Source: Vibrio fortis (GTDB lineage Bacteria > Pseudomonadota > Gammaproteobacteria > Enterobacterales > Vibrionaceae). From it: 64,000 bases of DNA. The number at the start of each line of letters is the position of its first letter. Within the stretch, counting starts at the first letter, position 1. The translations under genes and the position numbers were made by a program. Below, in pieces: positions 28,664-38,176 of this stretch. Under the pieces are notes generated by a model that made no database searches, was not told where the DNA came from, and saw only the letters and a list, made by a program, of their open reading frames with translations. The DNA lies in the NCBI RefSeq assembly GCF_024347475.1, contig NZ_AP025487.1, positions 2,232,001-2,296,000 on the forward strand. Direction: 5' to 3'.

Positions 28664-30700
28664 ATGTGGAATAAATACAAGAACCAAAGTGTTGGGCTGC
28701 AACTTAAGCTGGTTACGACACTGTGTCTCGTTATCGCATTTTCCAGTATAGCTGCACTGGTCTATCAGAATGCTTCAACGGTTCTCTTAGAGAGCACACT
28801 CAAAGAACATCAATCTAAGATTGAATCGATGGCCAAAACCATTGAAGGCCAATTTAATGCCTACTTACACACCGCTGAAGTGCTTGAGTCGACCTTTCGA
28901 AATGGTTATCTCGCGGGTGTTTATGTAGAAAACTACACCGTAGACTTTCAAGGTCATCAAGTTCCTAATATCACCCAATACAGTGAGAGTCTGATTGGTG
29001 ATACGAATCTCGTCGATAGCTTTACTCGTGACACCGGTGCTGTAGCAACTTTGTTTGCTCCCCTTGGTAATCAATTTATTCGCGTGGCTACCTCACTCAA
29101 GAACCCTCAAGGCGAACGTGTGATAGGCACGACACTGGATCAAAGCCACCCCGGATACCAAAAACTTATCAGTGGTCAGCCCTACTACGCGCAAATAAAG
29201 CTCTACGGCCAGCGCTACATTACCTACTACGCGCCCCTGAAGAATGCTCAAGGCAAAGTCAGTGGCATCTCTTTCATTGGTCTTCCCGTTGAGCGTGCAA
29301 CCCAAGATTTGTTTGCCGCTTTAAAAACCGTCAATTGGGGTGACAGTGGCTACACCATCGTCGTGGATAACAATCCAGATCACCTAGGTCATTACCTATT
29401 ACATCCAACTCACACGGAAAATGATCCTTCGATTATTAATGTGCAGGACTACGAGGGCAACAAACCTTTCTATCAAGTGTTTGAACAAGCAAGTGGCCTT
29501 ATCAAATACCCATACGAGTACCAAGGCCACATCGGTGAAAAGTACCTGGTGTACACAGAAGTCGCTGGTTGGAATTGGAAACTGCTTGGCGGTACTTTCA
29601 TCAGTGAGGTGACTAAAGGCAGCCAAGACCTACTTAAGCTGATCGCTATCGTGTCACTTATCGTTGGCTCCATCACTTTTTTGATTCTAACCGTGTTCTT
29701 GAGCCGCACACTTAACCCATTAACGACCTTGAATCAGTACATGAATCGTCTGGCGAAAGGCGAAGTAAGCATCGATATTCCACGAACTGACGTAAGCACC
29801 AATAACGAGATCGTCAACTTGAGTAACGGGCTGTCGAACATGGCCCACCAGCTCAACAATCTAGTCGGCGAAATCCGCGGAGCAAGCGATAAGGTTGAGA
29901 GCAACTCGACTAGCGTGGCCGGCGATGCGTCACTTAACCTGACCCAATCTGAGCGTCAGCAAGAGCAAGTTGAACAAGTCGTGACCGCGATTGAAGAGAT
30001 GGCATCATCAGCACAGTCTGTTGCCCAACAGGTGGAAAACATCGCTGAAAATGTACGTTCTGCTAATACTGATGGACAATCAGGATTAGAAATTGTCGAA
30101 AACGTCTGCATTGATGTGGCTCAGCTCAACGATCAACTCGACCAATCGGCCGCTGCAATTGAAAAAGTAAACACTGACAGCGAGAGCATTCAAACCGTCA
30201 CCAAGATGATTGATGAGATCGCCGAGCAAACCAACTTATTAGCACTCAATGCTGCGATTGAAGCGGCGCGTGCGGGTGAGCAAGGTCGTGGATTCGCTGT
30301 GGTTGCGGATGAAGTAAGAACCTTAGCGCATCGCACACAAACGTCTGTTAAAGATGTTGTGGACATTATTACCGTTCTTAAAAGCTCGACCGATAATGCC
30401 GTACGTATGATGAATGAGAGCCAAGCTAGTGCGAATTCCGTATTAGACAAAGCGCAAGAAGCGGGTACAGCCCTAGAATCCATTGCTGATCAGATCCATT
30501 CAATCGCCTCGCAAGCCGACGCTATTGCTGCCACTTCTGAAGAGCAAGCACACGTTACCCAAGAGATCGCAGCCAATGCGCACTCCATCAGTGAGCTAAA
30601 CAGAGAAAGCCGCCATACCAGCGCAAAAACCTCGCAGAGTGCCACTACACTCCAACAACAAGCTAAAGACCTAAAACAACAGGTCGACTTCTTCCATTAA
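28664..30700 (+). CDS. Methyl-accepting chemotaxis protein with periplasmic Cache-type sensor
   Basis: A 678-residue chemoreceptor. One transmembrane helix at residues ~14-34 and a second at ~325-348 ([23 protein letters not shown]) flank a ~280-residue periplasmic domain of the Cache type. A HAMP linker follows ([22 protein letters not shown]). The cytoplasmic signalling domain contains the highly conserved hairpin tip [20 protein letters not shown], then [15 protein letters not shown]. No C-terminal CheR-tethering pentapeptide (NWETF-like) is present. The ligand is unknown. AAAGG lies 7 nt upstream of the ATG. It is monocistronic with its own terminator. Confidence 0.95.
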   Translation: MWNKYKNQSVGLQLKLVTTLCLVIAFSSIAALVYQNASTVLLESTLKEHQSKIESMAKTIEGQFNAYLHTAEVLESTFRNGYLAGVYVENYTVDFQGHQVPNITQYSESLIGDTNLVDSFTRDTGAVATLFAPLGNQFIRVATSLKNPQGERVIGTTLDQSHPGYQKLISGQPYYAQIKLYGQRYITYYAPLKNAQGKVSGISFIGLPVERATQDLFAALKTVNWGDSGYTIVVDNNPDHLGHYLLHPTHTENDPSIINVQDYEGNKPFYQVFEQASGLIKYPYEYQGHIGEKYLVYTEVAGWNWKLLGGTFISEVTKGSQDLLKLIAIVSLIVGSITFLILTVFLSRTLNPLTTLNQYMNRLAKGEVSIDIPRTDVSTNNEIVNLSNGLSNMAHQLNNLVGEIRGASDKVESNSTSVAGDASLNLTQSERQQEQVEQVVTAIEEMASSAQSVAQQVENIAENVRSANTDGQSGLEIVENVCIDVAQLNDQLDQSAAAIEKVNTDSESIQTVTKMIDEIAEQTNLLALNAAIEAARAGEQGRGFAVVADEVRTLAHRTQTSVKDVVDIITVLKSSTDNAVRMMNESQASANSVLDKAQEAGTALESIADQIHSIASQADAIAATSEEQAHVTQEIAANAHSISELNRESRHTSAKTSQSATTLQQQAKDLKQQVDFFH

Positions 30701-30707
30701 CCCAAGT

Positions 30708-30734
30708 AAGAGCCGTAATACACGGCTCTTTTTA
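30708..30734 (+). terminator. Terminator after the chemoreceptor gene
   Basis: AGAGCCGT-AATAC-ACGGCTCT followed by T. Confidence 0.88.
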
Positions 30735-30798
30735 TTTCGCCTAGTGCGACATTTTTGATAAACTCGCTGCCCACTTCACTAGCTGCACAGAGAGCGTC

Positions 30799-31614
30799 AT
30801 GAACTACCAGTGCCCTTTATGTCACCAATCTCTCACTCAAGTTGAACGAACTTTTAAGTGTGAGAATAGCCACCAATTTGATCTTGCCAAAGAGGGTTAC
30901 GTCAACTTGATGCCAGCCCACCACAAGCGTTCAAAAGATCCAGGTGACAACAAAGAGATGATGCAAGCTCGTCGTCGATTCTTAGAGGGTGATCACTACG
31001 ATCCAATGCGCCAAGCTGTCGTCGCTCTGTGTGAGAATGTACTACCAGCCGAAAATCCAAACCTATTGGATATTGGCTGTGGTGAAGGCTATTACACCAA
31101 TGAAATCGCTCAAAAGCTCGCGCAACGTGAACCCAGTATCTACGGCTTAGACATCTCTAAGGTTGCTATCCGTTATGCGGCTAAGCGCTACCCTGCCGTT
31201 AACTTTTCAGTCGCCTCGAGCCATAGGCTACCTTTTGCTAATAACAGCTTAGACGCCGTTCTACGCATCTATGCGCCATGCAAGGCTGAAGAGTTACAAA
31301 GAACACTGAAAGAGCAAGGTGTGGTGATCACAGTAACACCTGCAGGCCGCCATCTATATCAACTGCGTGATGCGATCTACGATGGTGTGCGATTGCATGA
31401 TGAGACACCAGAAACCATCGAAGGATTTAGCCTAGAGAGCCAACAACACCTAAACTACATGATGGAGCTTTCAGGTTCTGATGCCTTTGACCTGCTTCAA
31501 ATGACTCCTTTCGCTTGGAAAGCAACGGGATCATTTAAGCAAGAGTTGATGCAAAGCGACCGCTATCAGTGCGAGGCCGATTTCATGCTAAGAGTTTACC
31601 GTAAACAGGGCTAG
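30799..31614 (+). CDS. rlmA: 23S rRNA (guanine-745-N1)-methyltransferase RlmA
   Basis: Methylates G745 of 23S rRNA using SAM. 271 residues. An N-terminal zinc site is formed by C5, C8, C21 and H25 (YQCPLCHQ...KCENSHQFD), followed by the family segment KEGYVNLMPAHHKRSKDPGDNKEM. The SAM-binding motif is LLDIGCGEGYYT. Length and domain order match E. coli RlmA(I). It is followed 75 bp later by chaN, separated by a Fur-like site. Confidence 0.95.
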   Translation: MNYQCPLCHQSLTQVERTFKCENSHQFDLAKEGYVNLMPAHHKRSKDPGDNKEMMQARRRFLEGDHYDPMRQAVVALCENVLPAENPNLLDIGCGEGYYTNEIAQKLAQREPSIYGLDISKVAIRYAAKRYPAVNFSVASSHRLPFANNSLDAVLRIYAPCKAEELQRTLKEQGVVITVTPAGRHLYQLRDAIYDGVRLHDETPETIEGFSLESQQHLNYMMELSGSDAFDLLQMTPFAWKATGSFKQELMQSDRYQCEADFMLRVYRKQG

Positions 31615-31632
31615 TTGATATTAATTATCGTT
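31614..31632. promoter_or_regulatory. Fur-like site upstream of chaN
   Basis: The 19-mer GTTGATATTAATTATCGTT contains GATATTAATTATC and fits most defined positions of the Vibrio Fur pattern, with mismatches at the edges. It begins at the rlmA stop codon, 76 bp before the chaN start. ChaN-family lipoproteins are linked to iron or haem in other bacteria, which supports the reading. Confidence 0.5.
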
Positions 31633-31689
31633 TGCATTGAATTCTCTGTGAGCCTCATTTAGTATGCTTACTCTTCAAGGAGTTATTCA

Positions 31690-32643
31690 ATGCAACGTAT
31701 TATTCTTATTGGCTTAACCGCCCTTCTCACCGCTTGTGCGAATCAGCCTTCTCAACAGGCGCAAGGCGACAACACAACCTTATCCCCAGTCACCACCTAT
31801 TACGATTACCAGCTTGCTTCGAAAAACGGCCAGCCAATCGCGCTTAACCAGCTCCCTAGTGCATTGATCGATGCCGATGTCGTTCTAATTGGCGAATGGC
31901 ACACTCATTCAGCCGTACACCGGTTCCAGACTGATTTTCTTAAAGCACGCTTGTCAGACAGCAAAGACATTGCCCTATCAATGGAGCAATTTACTCGACA
32001 GCACCAAGACATCATCGACGATTACCTAGCGGGTGAGATTGGCGAGCAAGTCTTAATGTCAGACGCAGCTGCATGGCCAAACTATCAAAGCGACTATCGC
32101 CCTCTAGTCGAGCTTGCAAAGTCACAAGGTATAGACATTATCGCCGCTAATGCGCCAAAGCCTGTTGTTCAGTGCATTGGCCGCAACGGAATTGACTACT
32201 TAGAAAAGTTGACACCAGAAGAGCGTCAATGGGTAGCCGATGAGATAAATACTAATGACAGCCCATATAAAGAGAAATTTATGGCTTCGATGCACCACGG
32301 CACACCCGAGCAAACCGAGAAACAGTTCGCCGCTCAAGTGACGTGGGATGAGACCATGGCAGATTCGATTGTGAAATACTTAGATGAGAATCCAGATACG
32401 CAAGTCGTTCACGTCGCGGGCAAATTTCATACAGAACAAGGCTTAGGCACAGCTGCTTCTATTTTGCGTCGTAACGCCGATCTCAATGTCGTTGTCATTA
32501 CACCGGTCGAATCATTGAGTGATTCTAGCGAAGACTATCAACTGCAAGTGTTGTCTCCTCCAACACGCTACGTAAAACAAGAGAATCGTATGAAAGCCTA
32601 CAAAAAGCTTTCTCATCGCAGCAAAGGCCTAGAGTGTAAATAA
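31690..32643 (+). CDS. chaN: ChaN family haem-associated lipoprotein
   Basis: A 317-residue lipoprotein with lipobox LLTAC (lipidated cysteine at residue 16). The mature domain is of the ChaN/haem-binding uptake (DUF399) family; recognisable segments are VVLIGEWHTHSAVHRFQTDF and the late HVAGKFHTEQG histidine-containing motif. Campylobacter ChaN binds paired haems, and related proteins accompany haem uptake, so a role in iron or haem acquisition is likely but inferred. AAGG is about 8 nt upstream of the ATG. The C-terminus carries an extra basic stretch (KAYKKLSHRSK). Confidence 0.88.
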   Translation: MQRIILIGLTALLTACANQPSQQAQGDNTTLSPVTTYYDYQLASKNGQPIALNQLPSALIDADVVLIGEWHTHSAVHRFQTDFLKARLSDSKDIALSMEQFTRQHQDIIDDYLAGEIGEQVLMSDAAAWPNYQSDYRPLVELAKSQGIDIIAANAPKPVVQCIGRNGIDYLEKLTPEERQWVADEINTNDSPYKEKFMASMHHGTPEQTEKQFAAQVTWDETMADSIVKYLDENPDTQVVHVAGKFHTEQGLGTAASILRRNADLNVVVITPVESLSDSSEDYQLQVLSPPTRYVKQENRMKAYKKLSHRSKGLECK

Positions 32644-32662
32644 CGCCTACTTAACACAACCA

Positions 32663-32805
32663 CGTAGTTCAACTTAACAGAGTATCGGCACAACTATTGC
32701 TTATTAATTAGGCAAACCTAAATAGAGCAAGAAAACATCACCTCGGTGATTAATTACACAAGTTTTTCACTGCTCGGCCGATACTCTATTTAAGGTGCAA
32801 CTACG
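32663..32805 (+). promoter_or_regulatory. Candidate structured leader: long inverted repeat with two internal hairpins
   Basis: An 11-bp perfect stem AGAGTATCGGC (32679-32689) / GCCGATACTCT (32777-32787) is extended outward by CTTAA / TTAAG and by CGTAGTT (32663-32669) / AACTACG (32799-32805). Inside are two hairpins: TTGCT...TTAGG-CAAA-CCTAA...AGCAA (32697-32730) and ATCAC-CTCG-GTGAT (32737-32750). The fold is a three-way junction. Its right arm ends exactly at the GGAG ribosome binding site of the gene at 32815. It has no T run, so it is not a simple terminator. It could be a cis-regulatory RNA or a miniature inverted-repeat element. Confidence 0.6.
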
Positions 32806-32814
32806 GAGAGTGTT

Positions 32815-33168
32815 ATGACGCCTGTTACCCACAATGCGACTCAAACTTATAGTGCAGCGAAAGCTCAGCCAACAAAAGGCGCCTCTACGCCTTCAGAGCC
32901 TACACCACTTAAGGTTGAGCAAAATACGGTGAAATTATCTAACGAAGGAAAAGCTCTGCTGGTTGCCCTTCAGCAAATCGATAAAGAAGCTAAAAAGGTC
33001 GAAGCTGAAAACGAGACCGTTGGCGACAAGGTAGAATCTTTTGCTCATGGCGCACTCGGCATGGACCACCCAGACAAGATTGAAGAAGAGGAAGATGGCT
33101 CGTACTCTGCGGGGCAATATCTGTCCGCAGCGGTAACCATTGGCGGCATTCTGCTTGCCCTTGTCTAA
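32815..33168 (+). CDS. Hypothetical protein with C-terminal membrane segment
   Basis: A 117-residue protein that I do not recognise. The N-terminal ~35 residues are Thr/Pro/Ser/Ala-rich and probably disordered. A charged helical middle follows (KLSNEGKALLVALQQIDKEAKKVEAENETVGDKVESF), then HGALGMDHPDKIEEEEDGSY, and a final hydrophobic helix (YLSAAVTIGGILLALV) that could be a C-terminal membrane anchor. GGAGAG is 5-6 nt upstream of the ATG, directly after the structured leader. No operon partner is evident. Confidence 0.75.
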   Translation: MTPVTHNATQTYSAAKAQPTKGASTPSEPTPLKVEQNTVKLSNEGKALLVALQQIDKEAKKVEAENETVGDKVESFAHGALGMDHPDKIEEEEDGSYSAGQYLSAAVTIGGILLALV

Positions 33169-33284
33169 TCAATATCTTCGTCTTGCCTACCTCAATTAGA
33201 CTCTCAGCTCTAATTTGTCGTTACGACAACATTCCTGATTTGTTCTAAAAAACGACTTCACACCATAATTCTGCCCTCATTATT

Positions 33285-35186
33285 ATGGAATTAAAGCTCG
33301 TGAAAAACTCCTTTGCGCTTATTGATAAGCCTACCTTTTTCGGTGCCATTGCACTGCTACTCACGATAGTGTTTCCGCTGATCATGTTCCCTGTACAAGG
33401 GGCAGAATGGATTGCGATCGCGAAAACCTTCATGACCGACAAGCTCGGTTTCTTATACCTGTCCCTTGGATTGGCCGCCTGTGCATTCATGGTTTATGTC
33501 GTATTTAGTGACATGGGTCAGATCAAACTAGGTGAAGCTGATGAAGAGCCAGAGTTTGCCACTGCCTCTTGGGCTGCGATGTTATTCTGTGGTGGGATCG
33601 GCGCCAGCATACTGTACTGGGGCTGTATCGAATGGGCCTATTACTATCAATCGCCTCCATTCCAACTCGAACCTGGTAGTGAAGAAGCTGTGCGTTGGGC
33701 AGCAACCTATGGCCTGTTCCACTGGGGACCAATTGCATGGTCAATCTACCTCATCCCTGCTTTACCCATTGCCTACTTCTTCTATGTACGTAAACAGCCA
33801 GTATTAAAAGTTTCCAGTGCACTTATGCCGGTATTGGGTGAGCACCGCAGTAAAGGCGTTCCGGGGAAAATTGTTGATGTGCTGTTCATTTTCGGTCTAT
33901 TAGGCGGCGCGGCCACTACGCTTGGCCTAGCGGCACCTCTGATCACTGAAGGCTTAAACCACCTATTCGGCCTACCGAAGACCACGCTAACCCAAGCGGG
34001 TGTGTTGCTGATCTGTACCGCGATTTTTGCGTACTCTTCATACGCGGGCCTAGAAAAAGGCATCAAAATCCTAAGTAATATCAACTTCTGGGGTGCGATG
34101 GGTCTGCTGGCATTTGTTCTTGTCGCTGGCCCAACCATCTTCATGTTGGAAACCGGTCTAGACTCAATTGGTCGCTTACTCTCCAACTTTTTTGTGATGG
34201 CAACTTGGGCTGAACCATTTGGTGGCTACGGCACCTTTGAAAACACCCACTTCCCACAAGACTGGACCATTTTCTACTGGGCATGGTGGTTAGTATTTGC
34301 GCCAAGCATGGGCTTGTTCGTTGCGCGTATCTCTCGTGGTCGCACAATCAAACAGATGGTCACAGGCTCAATCTTCTTTGGCTCGTTAGGCTGTTTCCTG
34401 TTCTTTATGATTTTGGGTAACTATGGCCTGTCGTTGCAGTTATCTGGCGAACTAGATGTCGTCGCAATACTCAATGAGCACGGCGCAACCAAAGCGATCT
34501 TCTCAATGCTTGATCAACTGCCAATGAGCACGCTTGTTATCGCAGTATTCACGTTGCTATGTATTATTTTCACGGCAACGACGTTTGACTCAATCTCATA
34601 CATCCTAGCATCAGTAGTACAGAATAACGTGACGGAAGAACCAATGCGTTGGAACCGTATGTTCTGGGCGTTCACACTGTCATTCCTACCGACTATTCTG
34701 ATGTTTTTGGGTGGATTAAGTACTCTGCAAACGGCAGCCATCGTCGGTGGTTTGCCACTATTGGCGATCACCGTGATGTTGATGATTTCAGCGGTACGTG
34801 CGACAAGCCTCGACCTGCGTCATCAAGACGATTACATCGAGCCTACGATCAACATTGAAGAGCTACCAGACATGGATCCATGGTCTGCAGAAGGTATGGC
34901 TCTAGCTCAGTTTGAAAAAGTGAAAGATGCCGCTCAAGATGCTGCGGAGCTTGAGCGTTCGGCTTACAAAGCACTTGCCGATGTGAAGAAAGAGATTCGA
35001 GCGTATGTTCTTGAACAAGGCTCTCAAATGGAGATGCATGAATTGCCAGAGGAGTTGCAACAAGCTCTAGAGCTTGCCGAAAGCAACCTGACAGCAGCGC
35101 AAGCGAAGAAACTTGAGTTGTCTGAACAAGCACAGAAAGCTCGTAGTGCGTTCAATCAAGTGGTTGCAGAACTACCACTTAATTGA
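33285..35186 (+). CDS. BCCT family betaine/carnitine/choline transporter with C-terminal coiled coil
   Basis: A 633-residue transporter with about 12 transmembrane helices (residues ~15-505). Family segments include GGIGASILYWGCIEWAYYY, YGLFHWGPIAWSIY and the WAWWLVFAPSMGLFVARISRGRT region. Substrates of the family are trimethylammonium compounds such as glycine betaine, choline or carnitine; the exact one is not readable here. After the last helix there is an unusual tail of ~120 residues, Glu/Ala/Gln-rich and predicted helical/coiled coil (FEKVKDAAQDAAELERSAYK; ELAESNLTAAQAKKLELSEQ). The ATG has no clear ribosome binding site. A terminator follows. Confidence 0.9.
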   Translation: MELKLVKNSFALIDKPTFFGAIALLLTIVFPLIMFPVQGAEWIAIAKTFMTDKLGFLYLSLGLAACAFMVYVVFSDMGQIKLGEADEEPEFATASWAAMLFCGGIGASILYWGCIEWAYYYQSPPFQLEPGSEEAVRWAATYGLFHWGPIAWSIYLIPALPIAYFFYVRKQPVLKVSSALMPVLGEHRSKGVPGKIVDVLFIFGLLGGAATTLGLAAPLITEGLNHLFGLPKTTLTQAGVLLICTAIFAYSSYAGLEKGIKILSNINFWGAMGLLAFVLVAGPTIFMLETGLDSIGRLLSNFFVMATWAEPFGGYGTFENTHFPQDWTIFYWAWWLVFAPSMGLFVARISRGRTIKQMVTGSIFFGSLGCFLFFMILGNYGLSLQLSGELDVVAILNEHGATKAIFSMLDQLPMSTLVIAVFTLLCIIFTATTFDSISYILASVVQNNVTEEPMRWNRMFWAFTLSFLPTILMFLGGLSTLQTAAIVGGLPLLAITVMLMISAVRATSLDLRHQDDYIEPTINIEELPDMDPWSAEGMALAQFEKVKDAAQDAAELERSAYKALADVKKEIRAYVLEQGSQMEMHELPEELQQALELAESNLTAAQAKKLELSEQAQKARSAFNQVVAELPLN

Positions 35187-35232
35187 CATTAGCCATGACG
35201 ATGTCCACTTGCTTGGACCCTCCTAACTAAGC

Positions 35233-35263
35233 AAAAGGCTCACAGAAATGTGAGCCTTTTTTT
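35233..35263 (+). terminator. Terminator after the BCCT transporter gene
   Basis: AAAAGGCTCACA-GAAA-TGTGAGCCTTTT followed by T. Confidence 0.93.
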
Positions 35264-35287
35264 AATCTATTTTCGCAAGATTTAACA

Positions 35288-35728
35288 CTAAGCGCGATTT
35301 GGGTGGTTGATTATGTGGTCTTCCCAGTCCACAACGTCAATCTCATACACCACTTTATTGCGAACACTTTCACCCGCGGCGTGCATTGCTGACTTAGAAC
35401 CGGTGATCAGAGGGTGCCATTCTGGTAGTGGCTTTTCTTCTGACAATAGACGGTAAGCGCAAGTATCTGGTAGCCAGTGAAACTCATCAATCTTGTCACG
35501 AGTTAGCTTCAAACACTCTTCACCTGAGCTAAAGCGATTTGGGTAATCTTTACAAGAACAGGTCTTACTGTTTAACCAGCTACATGCCACGTTGGTGTAG
35601 TACACTTCGTCGCTATCTTCATCCATTAGTTTGTGCAGGCAACATTTACCACAACCATCACAAAGCGATTCCCACTCTTGCTCGGTCATCTGTTCTAGTG
35701 ATTTTTCTTGCCAAAATGGACTGGTCAT
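35288..35728 (-). CDS. ycgN: YcgN family cysteine-cluster protein (UPF0260)
   Basis: A 146-residue protein with a conserved cysteine cluster: CDGCGKCC near residue 23, then ACSWLN, CSCKDY, EECLKL and DTCAYR. The pattern defines the YcgN subgroup of the Fe-S/zinc cysteine-cluster (YkgJ-like) family. It probably binds a metal; function unknown. E. coli YcgN is a similar length (153). It is divergent from a second, smaller cysteine-cluster gene. Confidence 0.93.
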   Translation of the reverse strand: MTSPFWQEKSLEQMTEQEWESLCDGCGKCCLHKLMDEDSDEVYYTNVACSWLNSKTCSCKDYPNRFSSGEECLKLTRDKIDEFHWLPDTCAYRLLSEEKPLPEWHPLITGSKSAMHAAGESVRNKVVYEIDVVDWEDHIINHPNRA

Positions 35729-35888
35729 AATAGGACTTCTTACTCTTTTACTGGGGTGCGTGTTATACCGCTAGCCCACAAAAAGTTCAAGGATAAAAAG
35801 TGTTCACGGATTAATCACCGACAAAAGCTGCCACAAGCGATAATTTTTGCTACTATCGCGCCCCCTGTTTTGACTGAGTATAAAATTG

Positions 35889-36137
35889 ATGGAATGTCGC
35901 CTAGGTTGTGGTGCCTGCTGTATTGCACCAAGTATTACATCTGCTATCCCTGGAATGCCAAACGGCAAGCCTGCTGGCGTTCGCTGCATTCAGCTCAATG
36001 AACAAAATCTATGTAAATTGTTCGGTCAACCAGAACGTCCGAAGGTGTGCCACCAATTTAAGGCTTGCCCAATCATTTGTGGTAAAACCGATCAAGAAGC
36101 ATTCGATAATATCACTGAGTTAGAAGCCATCACTTAA
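35889..36137 (+). CDS. YkgJ family small cysteine-cluster protein
   Basis: An 82-residue protein starting MECRLGCGACCIAPSITSAIPGM. The cysteines CRLGCGACC, RCIQL, NLCKLF, KVCHQF and ACPIIC follow the YkgJ (CxxCxxxCC) metal-binding pattern. The ATG at 35889 is one codon inside a possible TTG start. Function unknown. It lies back to back with ycgN, 160 bp apart, so two members of one superfamily are neighbours. Confidence 0.85.
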   Translation: MECRLGCGACCIAPSITSAIPGMPNGKPAGVRCIQLNEQNLCKLFGQPERPKVCHQFKACPIICGKTDQEAFDNITELEAIT

Positions 36138-36258
36138 TCAGTTACCGTCCACAACCATAGTAACAAGCAATAAAAGCGCGTAATAACCGTCAATCATTCT
36201 CTTTTTTCCCTATTCTCAACTATCTTCTTGATACCAGTATTGGTTAATAAGGATAGTT

Positions 36259-36951
36259 ATGAATAAATATCTCGCAGAAATGTTCGGTACGTTTTGGCTT
36301 GTCCTAGGAGGTTGTGGCAGTGCTGTTTTAGCCGCCGCTTTTCCTGATGTTGGGATTGGATTACTTGGTGTCTCCCTTGCTTTTGGTCTCACCGTCTTAA
36401 CCATGGCCTTCGCCATTGGCCATATTTCAGGTTGTCACCTCAACCCCGCAGTCACTATTGGCCTTTGGAGTGGCGGGCGCTTTGATTCAAAAGACGTGCT
36501 GCCTTATATCATCGCTCAAGTTATAGGTGGGATCATTGCCGGCGGCGTGCTGTTGGTTATTGCCTCCGGTCAAGCAGGCTTTGATGTAGTCGCTTCGGGT
36601 TTTGCTTCCAACGGTTATGGTGAGCACTCGCCTGGTGGCTATTCACTCACCGCAGCGCTCGTCTGCGAGATCGTCATGACCATGGTGTTTTTATTCGTCA
36701 TCATGGGTGCAACGGATAGTAAGGCTTCCGCTGGATTTGCTCCCATTGCCATTGGTCTCTGTCTTACCTTGATTCACCTTATCAGTATCCCTGTGACCAA
36801 CACTTCAGTTAATCCGGCGCGTAGTACCGGTGTCGCTGTGTTTGTTGGCGACTGGGCGACCTCTCAGCTTTGGTTATTCTGGGTTGCACCAATTATAGGT
36901 GCAGTTATCGGTGCCACCATCTACAAGCTGGTACGTGAGCAAGACTCTTGA
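36259..36951 (+). CDS. aqpZ: Aquaporin Z
   Basis: A 230-residue water channel with six transmembrane helices and two NPA half-helices: [11 protein letters not shown] and [13 protein letters not shown]. The arginine after the second NPA and the start [23 protein letters not shown] match E. coli AqpZ (231 residues), so water rather than glycerol is the expected substrate. AAGGA lies 6 nt upstream of the ATG. It is monocistronic. Confidence 0.95.
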   Translation: MNKYLAEMFGTFWLVLGGCGSAVLAAAFPDVGIGLLGVSLAFGLTVLTMAFAIGHISGCHLNPAVTIGLWSGGRFDSKDVLPYIIAQVIGGIIAGGVLLVIASGQAGFDVVASGFASNGYGEHSPGGYSLTAALVCEIVMTMVFLFVIMGATDSKASAGFAPIAIGLCLTLIHLISIPVTNTSVNPARSTGVAVFVGDWATSQLWLFWVAPIIGAVIGATIYKLVREQDS

Positions 36952-37002
36952 TTCTAATGAGAAAGTGAGTGTTAACGAAGAGACGGTTTTTAAGATTTAA
37001 CT

Positions 37003-37044
37003 CAAAAAAAAAGCCGCTGACTCTTTAGATAAGAGTCAGCGGCT
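37003..37044 (-). terminator. Terminator after recR
   Basis: AGCCGCTGACTCTT and AAGAGTCAGCGGCT form a 14-bp stem around TAGAT; read leftward it runs into nine T. Confidence 0.95.
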
Positions 37045-37048
37045 GAGA

Positions 37049-37648
37049 TTAGATTTTATGTCGACCCAATAGTGAGTGAGACAGAGTGGTGCCATCAACC
37101 AGTTCGAGCTCACCACCAACCGGTACACCGTGAGCAATTCGGCTAGCATTTACCTCATGAGCATTGCACAGCTCAGCGATATAATGAGCGGTTGCCTCAC
37201 CTTCTACCGTAGGGTTGGTAGCAAGAATCACTTCTAAAATATCACCACGACGCAAGCGGTAATCCAAAACGTCGAGACCGATATCGCTAGGGCCAATGCC
37301 ATCTAGTGGTGACAAGTGCCCCATCAGAACGAAATAACGACCTGAGTATTGACCTGTCGCTTCGATTGCTGCGATGTCTGCTGGGCTTTCCACCACACAT
37401 ATCTGACCATTTTCCTGACGTTTAGGGTTGGTGCAGATATGACAAACATCTTCTTCTGTAAACGTGCGACACTCACTACAGTGGCCAATTTCTGTCATCG
37501 CTTGGCCGAGCGCCTCAGCCAATTGCAGGCCGCCTTTTCTATCGCGCTGTAACAAATGAAAGGCCATACGCTGCGCCGACTTGGGGCCAACCCCAGGTAG
37601 ACAACGTAAGGCCTCCATCAAATGCTCCAGCATATGACTGGTACGCAT
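37049..37648 (-). CDS. recR: Recombination mediator RecR
   Basis: A 199-residue protein that, with RecF and RecO, loads RecA on gapped DNA. The N-terminal helix-hairpin-helix is in [17 protein letters not shown]. The zinc finger is [16 protein letters not shown], and the Toprim domain includes [17 protein letters not shown] and [14 protein letters not shown]. Length matches E. coli RecR (201). It is the last gene of the leftward apt-dnaX-ybaB-recR group. Confidence 0.97.
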   Translation of the reverse strand: MRTSHMLEHLMEALRCLPGVGPKSAQRMAFHLLQRDRKGGLQLAEALGQAMTEIGHCSECRTFTEEDVCHICTNPKRQENGQICVVESPADIAAIEATGQYSGRYFVLMGHLSPLDGIGPSDIGLDVLDYRLRRGDILEVILATNPTVEGEATAHYIAELCNAHEVNASRIAHGVPVGGELELVDGTTLSHSLLGRHKI

Positions 37649-37708
37649 TATTTAACCATTTCAGTTTTTAATTCACGATGCACTGAGTACATCATTGAGA
37701 AAAACGAA

Positions 37709-38038
37709 TTAGAAAGGCATCTTCATACCTGGTGGAAGTTGCATACCACCAGTTACGCCAGCCATTTTCTCTTTTTGAGTCTCTTCAACGCGACGAGCCG
37801 CATCGTTGAATGCCGCAGCGATAAGATCTTCAAGCATCTCTTTATCGTCTTCCATTAGGCTTTCATCGATATCAACACGACGTACACTGTGGCTACCAGT
37901 GATCGTTACTTTTACTAGGCCAGCACCAGATTCACCGGTTACTTCCATATTTGCGATTTCTTCTTGAAGCTTTTGCATGCGATCTTGCATCTGCTGGGCT
38001 TGCTTCATTAGGTTGCCCATACCACCTTTACCAAACAT
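37709..38038 (-). CDS. ybaB: Nucleoid-associated protein YbaB/EbfC
   Basis: A 109-residue DNA-binding protein starting [28 protein letters not shown], with the conserved [16 protein letters not shown] segment. It forms dimers that bind DNA and is encoded between dnaX and recR in most gammaproteobacteria. An ATG with AGAGA upstream supports the start. It is cotranscribed with recR by position. Confidence 0.96.
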   Translation of the reverse strand: MFGKGGMGNLMKQAQQMQDRMQKLQEEIANMEVTGESGAGLVKVTITGSHSVRRVDIDESLMEDDKEMLEDLIAAAFNDAARRVEETQKEKMAGVTGGMQLPPGMKMPF

Positions 38039-38176
38039 GATAATCTCTCTGGTCTAATTGGTTATAAAATACATTAAGCAATAACTGACTTAATGGGGGC
38101 TGAACCTTGCAGATTCAACCCTACGATACTGTTAATGTGATGAAGGACATGTTGCCTTTCTTCACACGCGTGATGA

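Noticed and set aside
32708..32721. GGCAAACC resembling part of the c-di-GMP-I (GEMM) riboswitch
   Set aside because: Here it is the loop and stem of a simple TTAGG-CAAA-CCTAA hairpin; the remaining conserved GEMM elements are absent.
32641..32805. attC/VCR integron recombination site after chaN
   Set aside because: An inverted repeat is present, but the paired RYYYAAC/GTTRRRY core sites and the VCR consensus are not, and no gene cassette structure or integrase is seen.
33523..34771. Leftward open frames within the BCCT transporter gene
   Set aside because: Antisense shadows of a clear membrane transporter; no independent signals.
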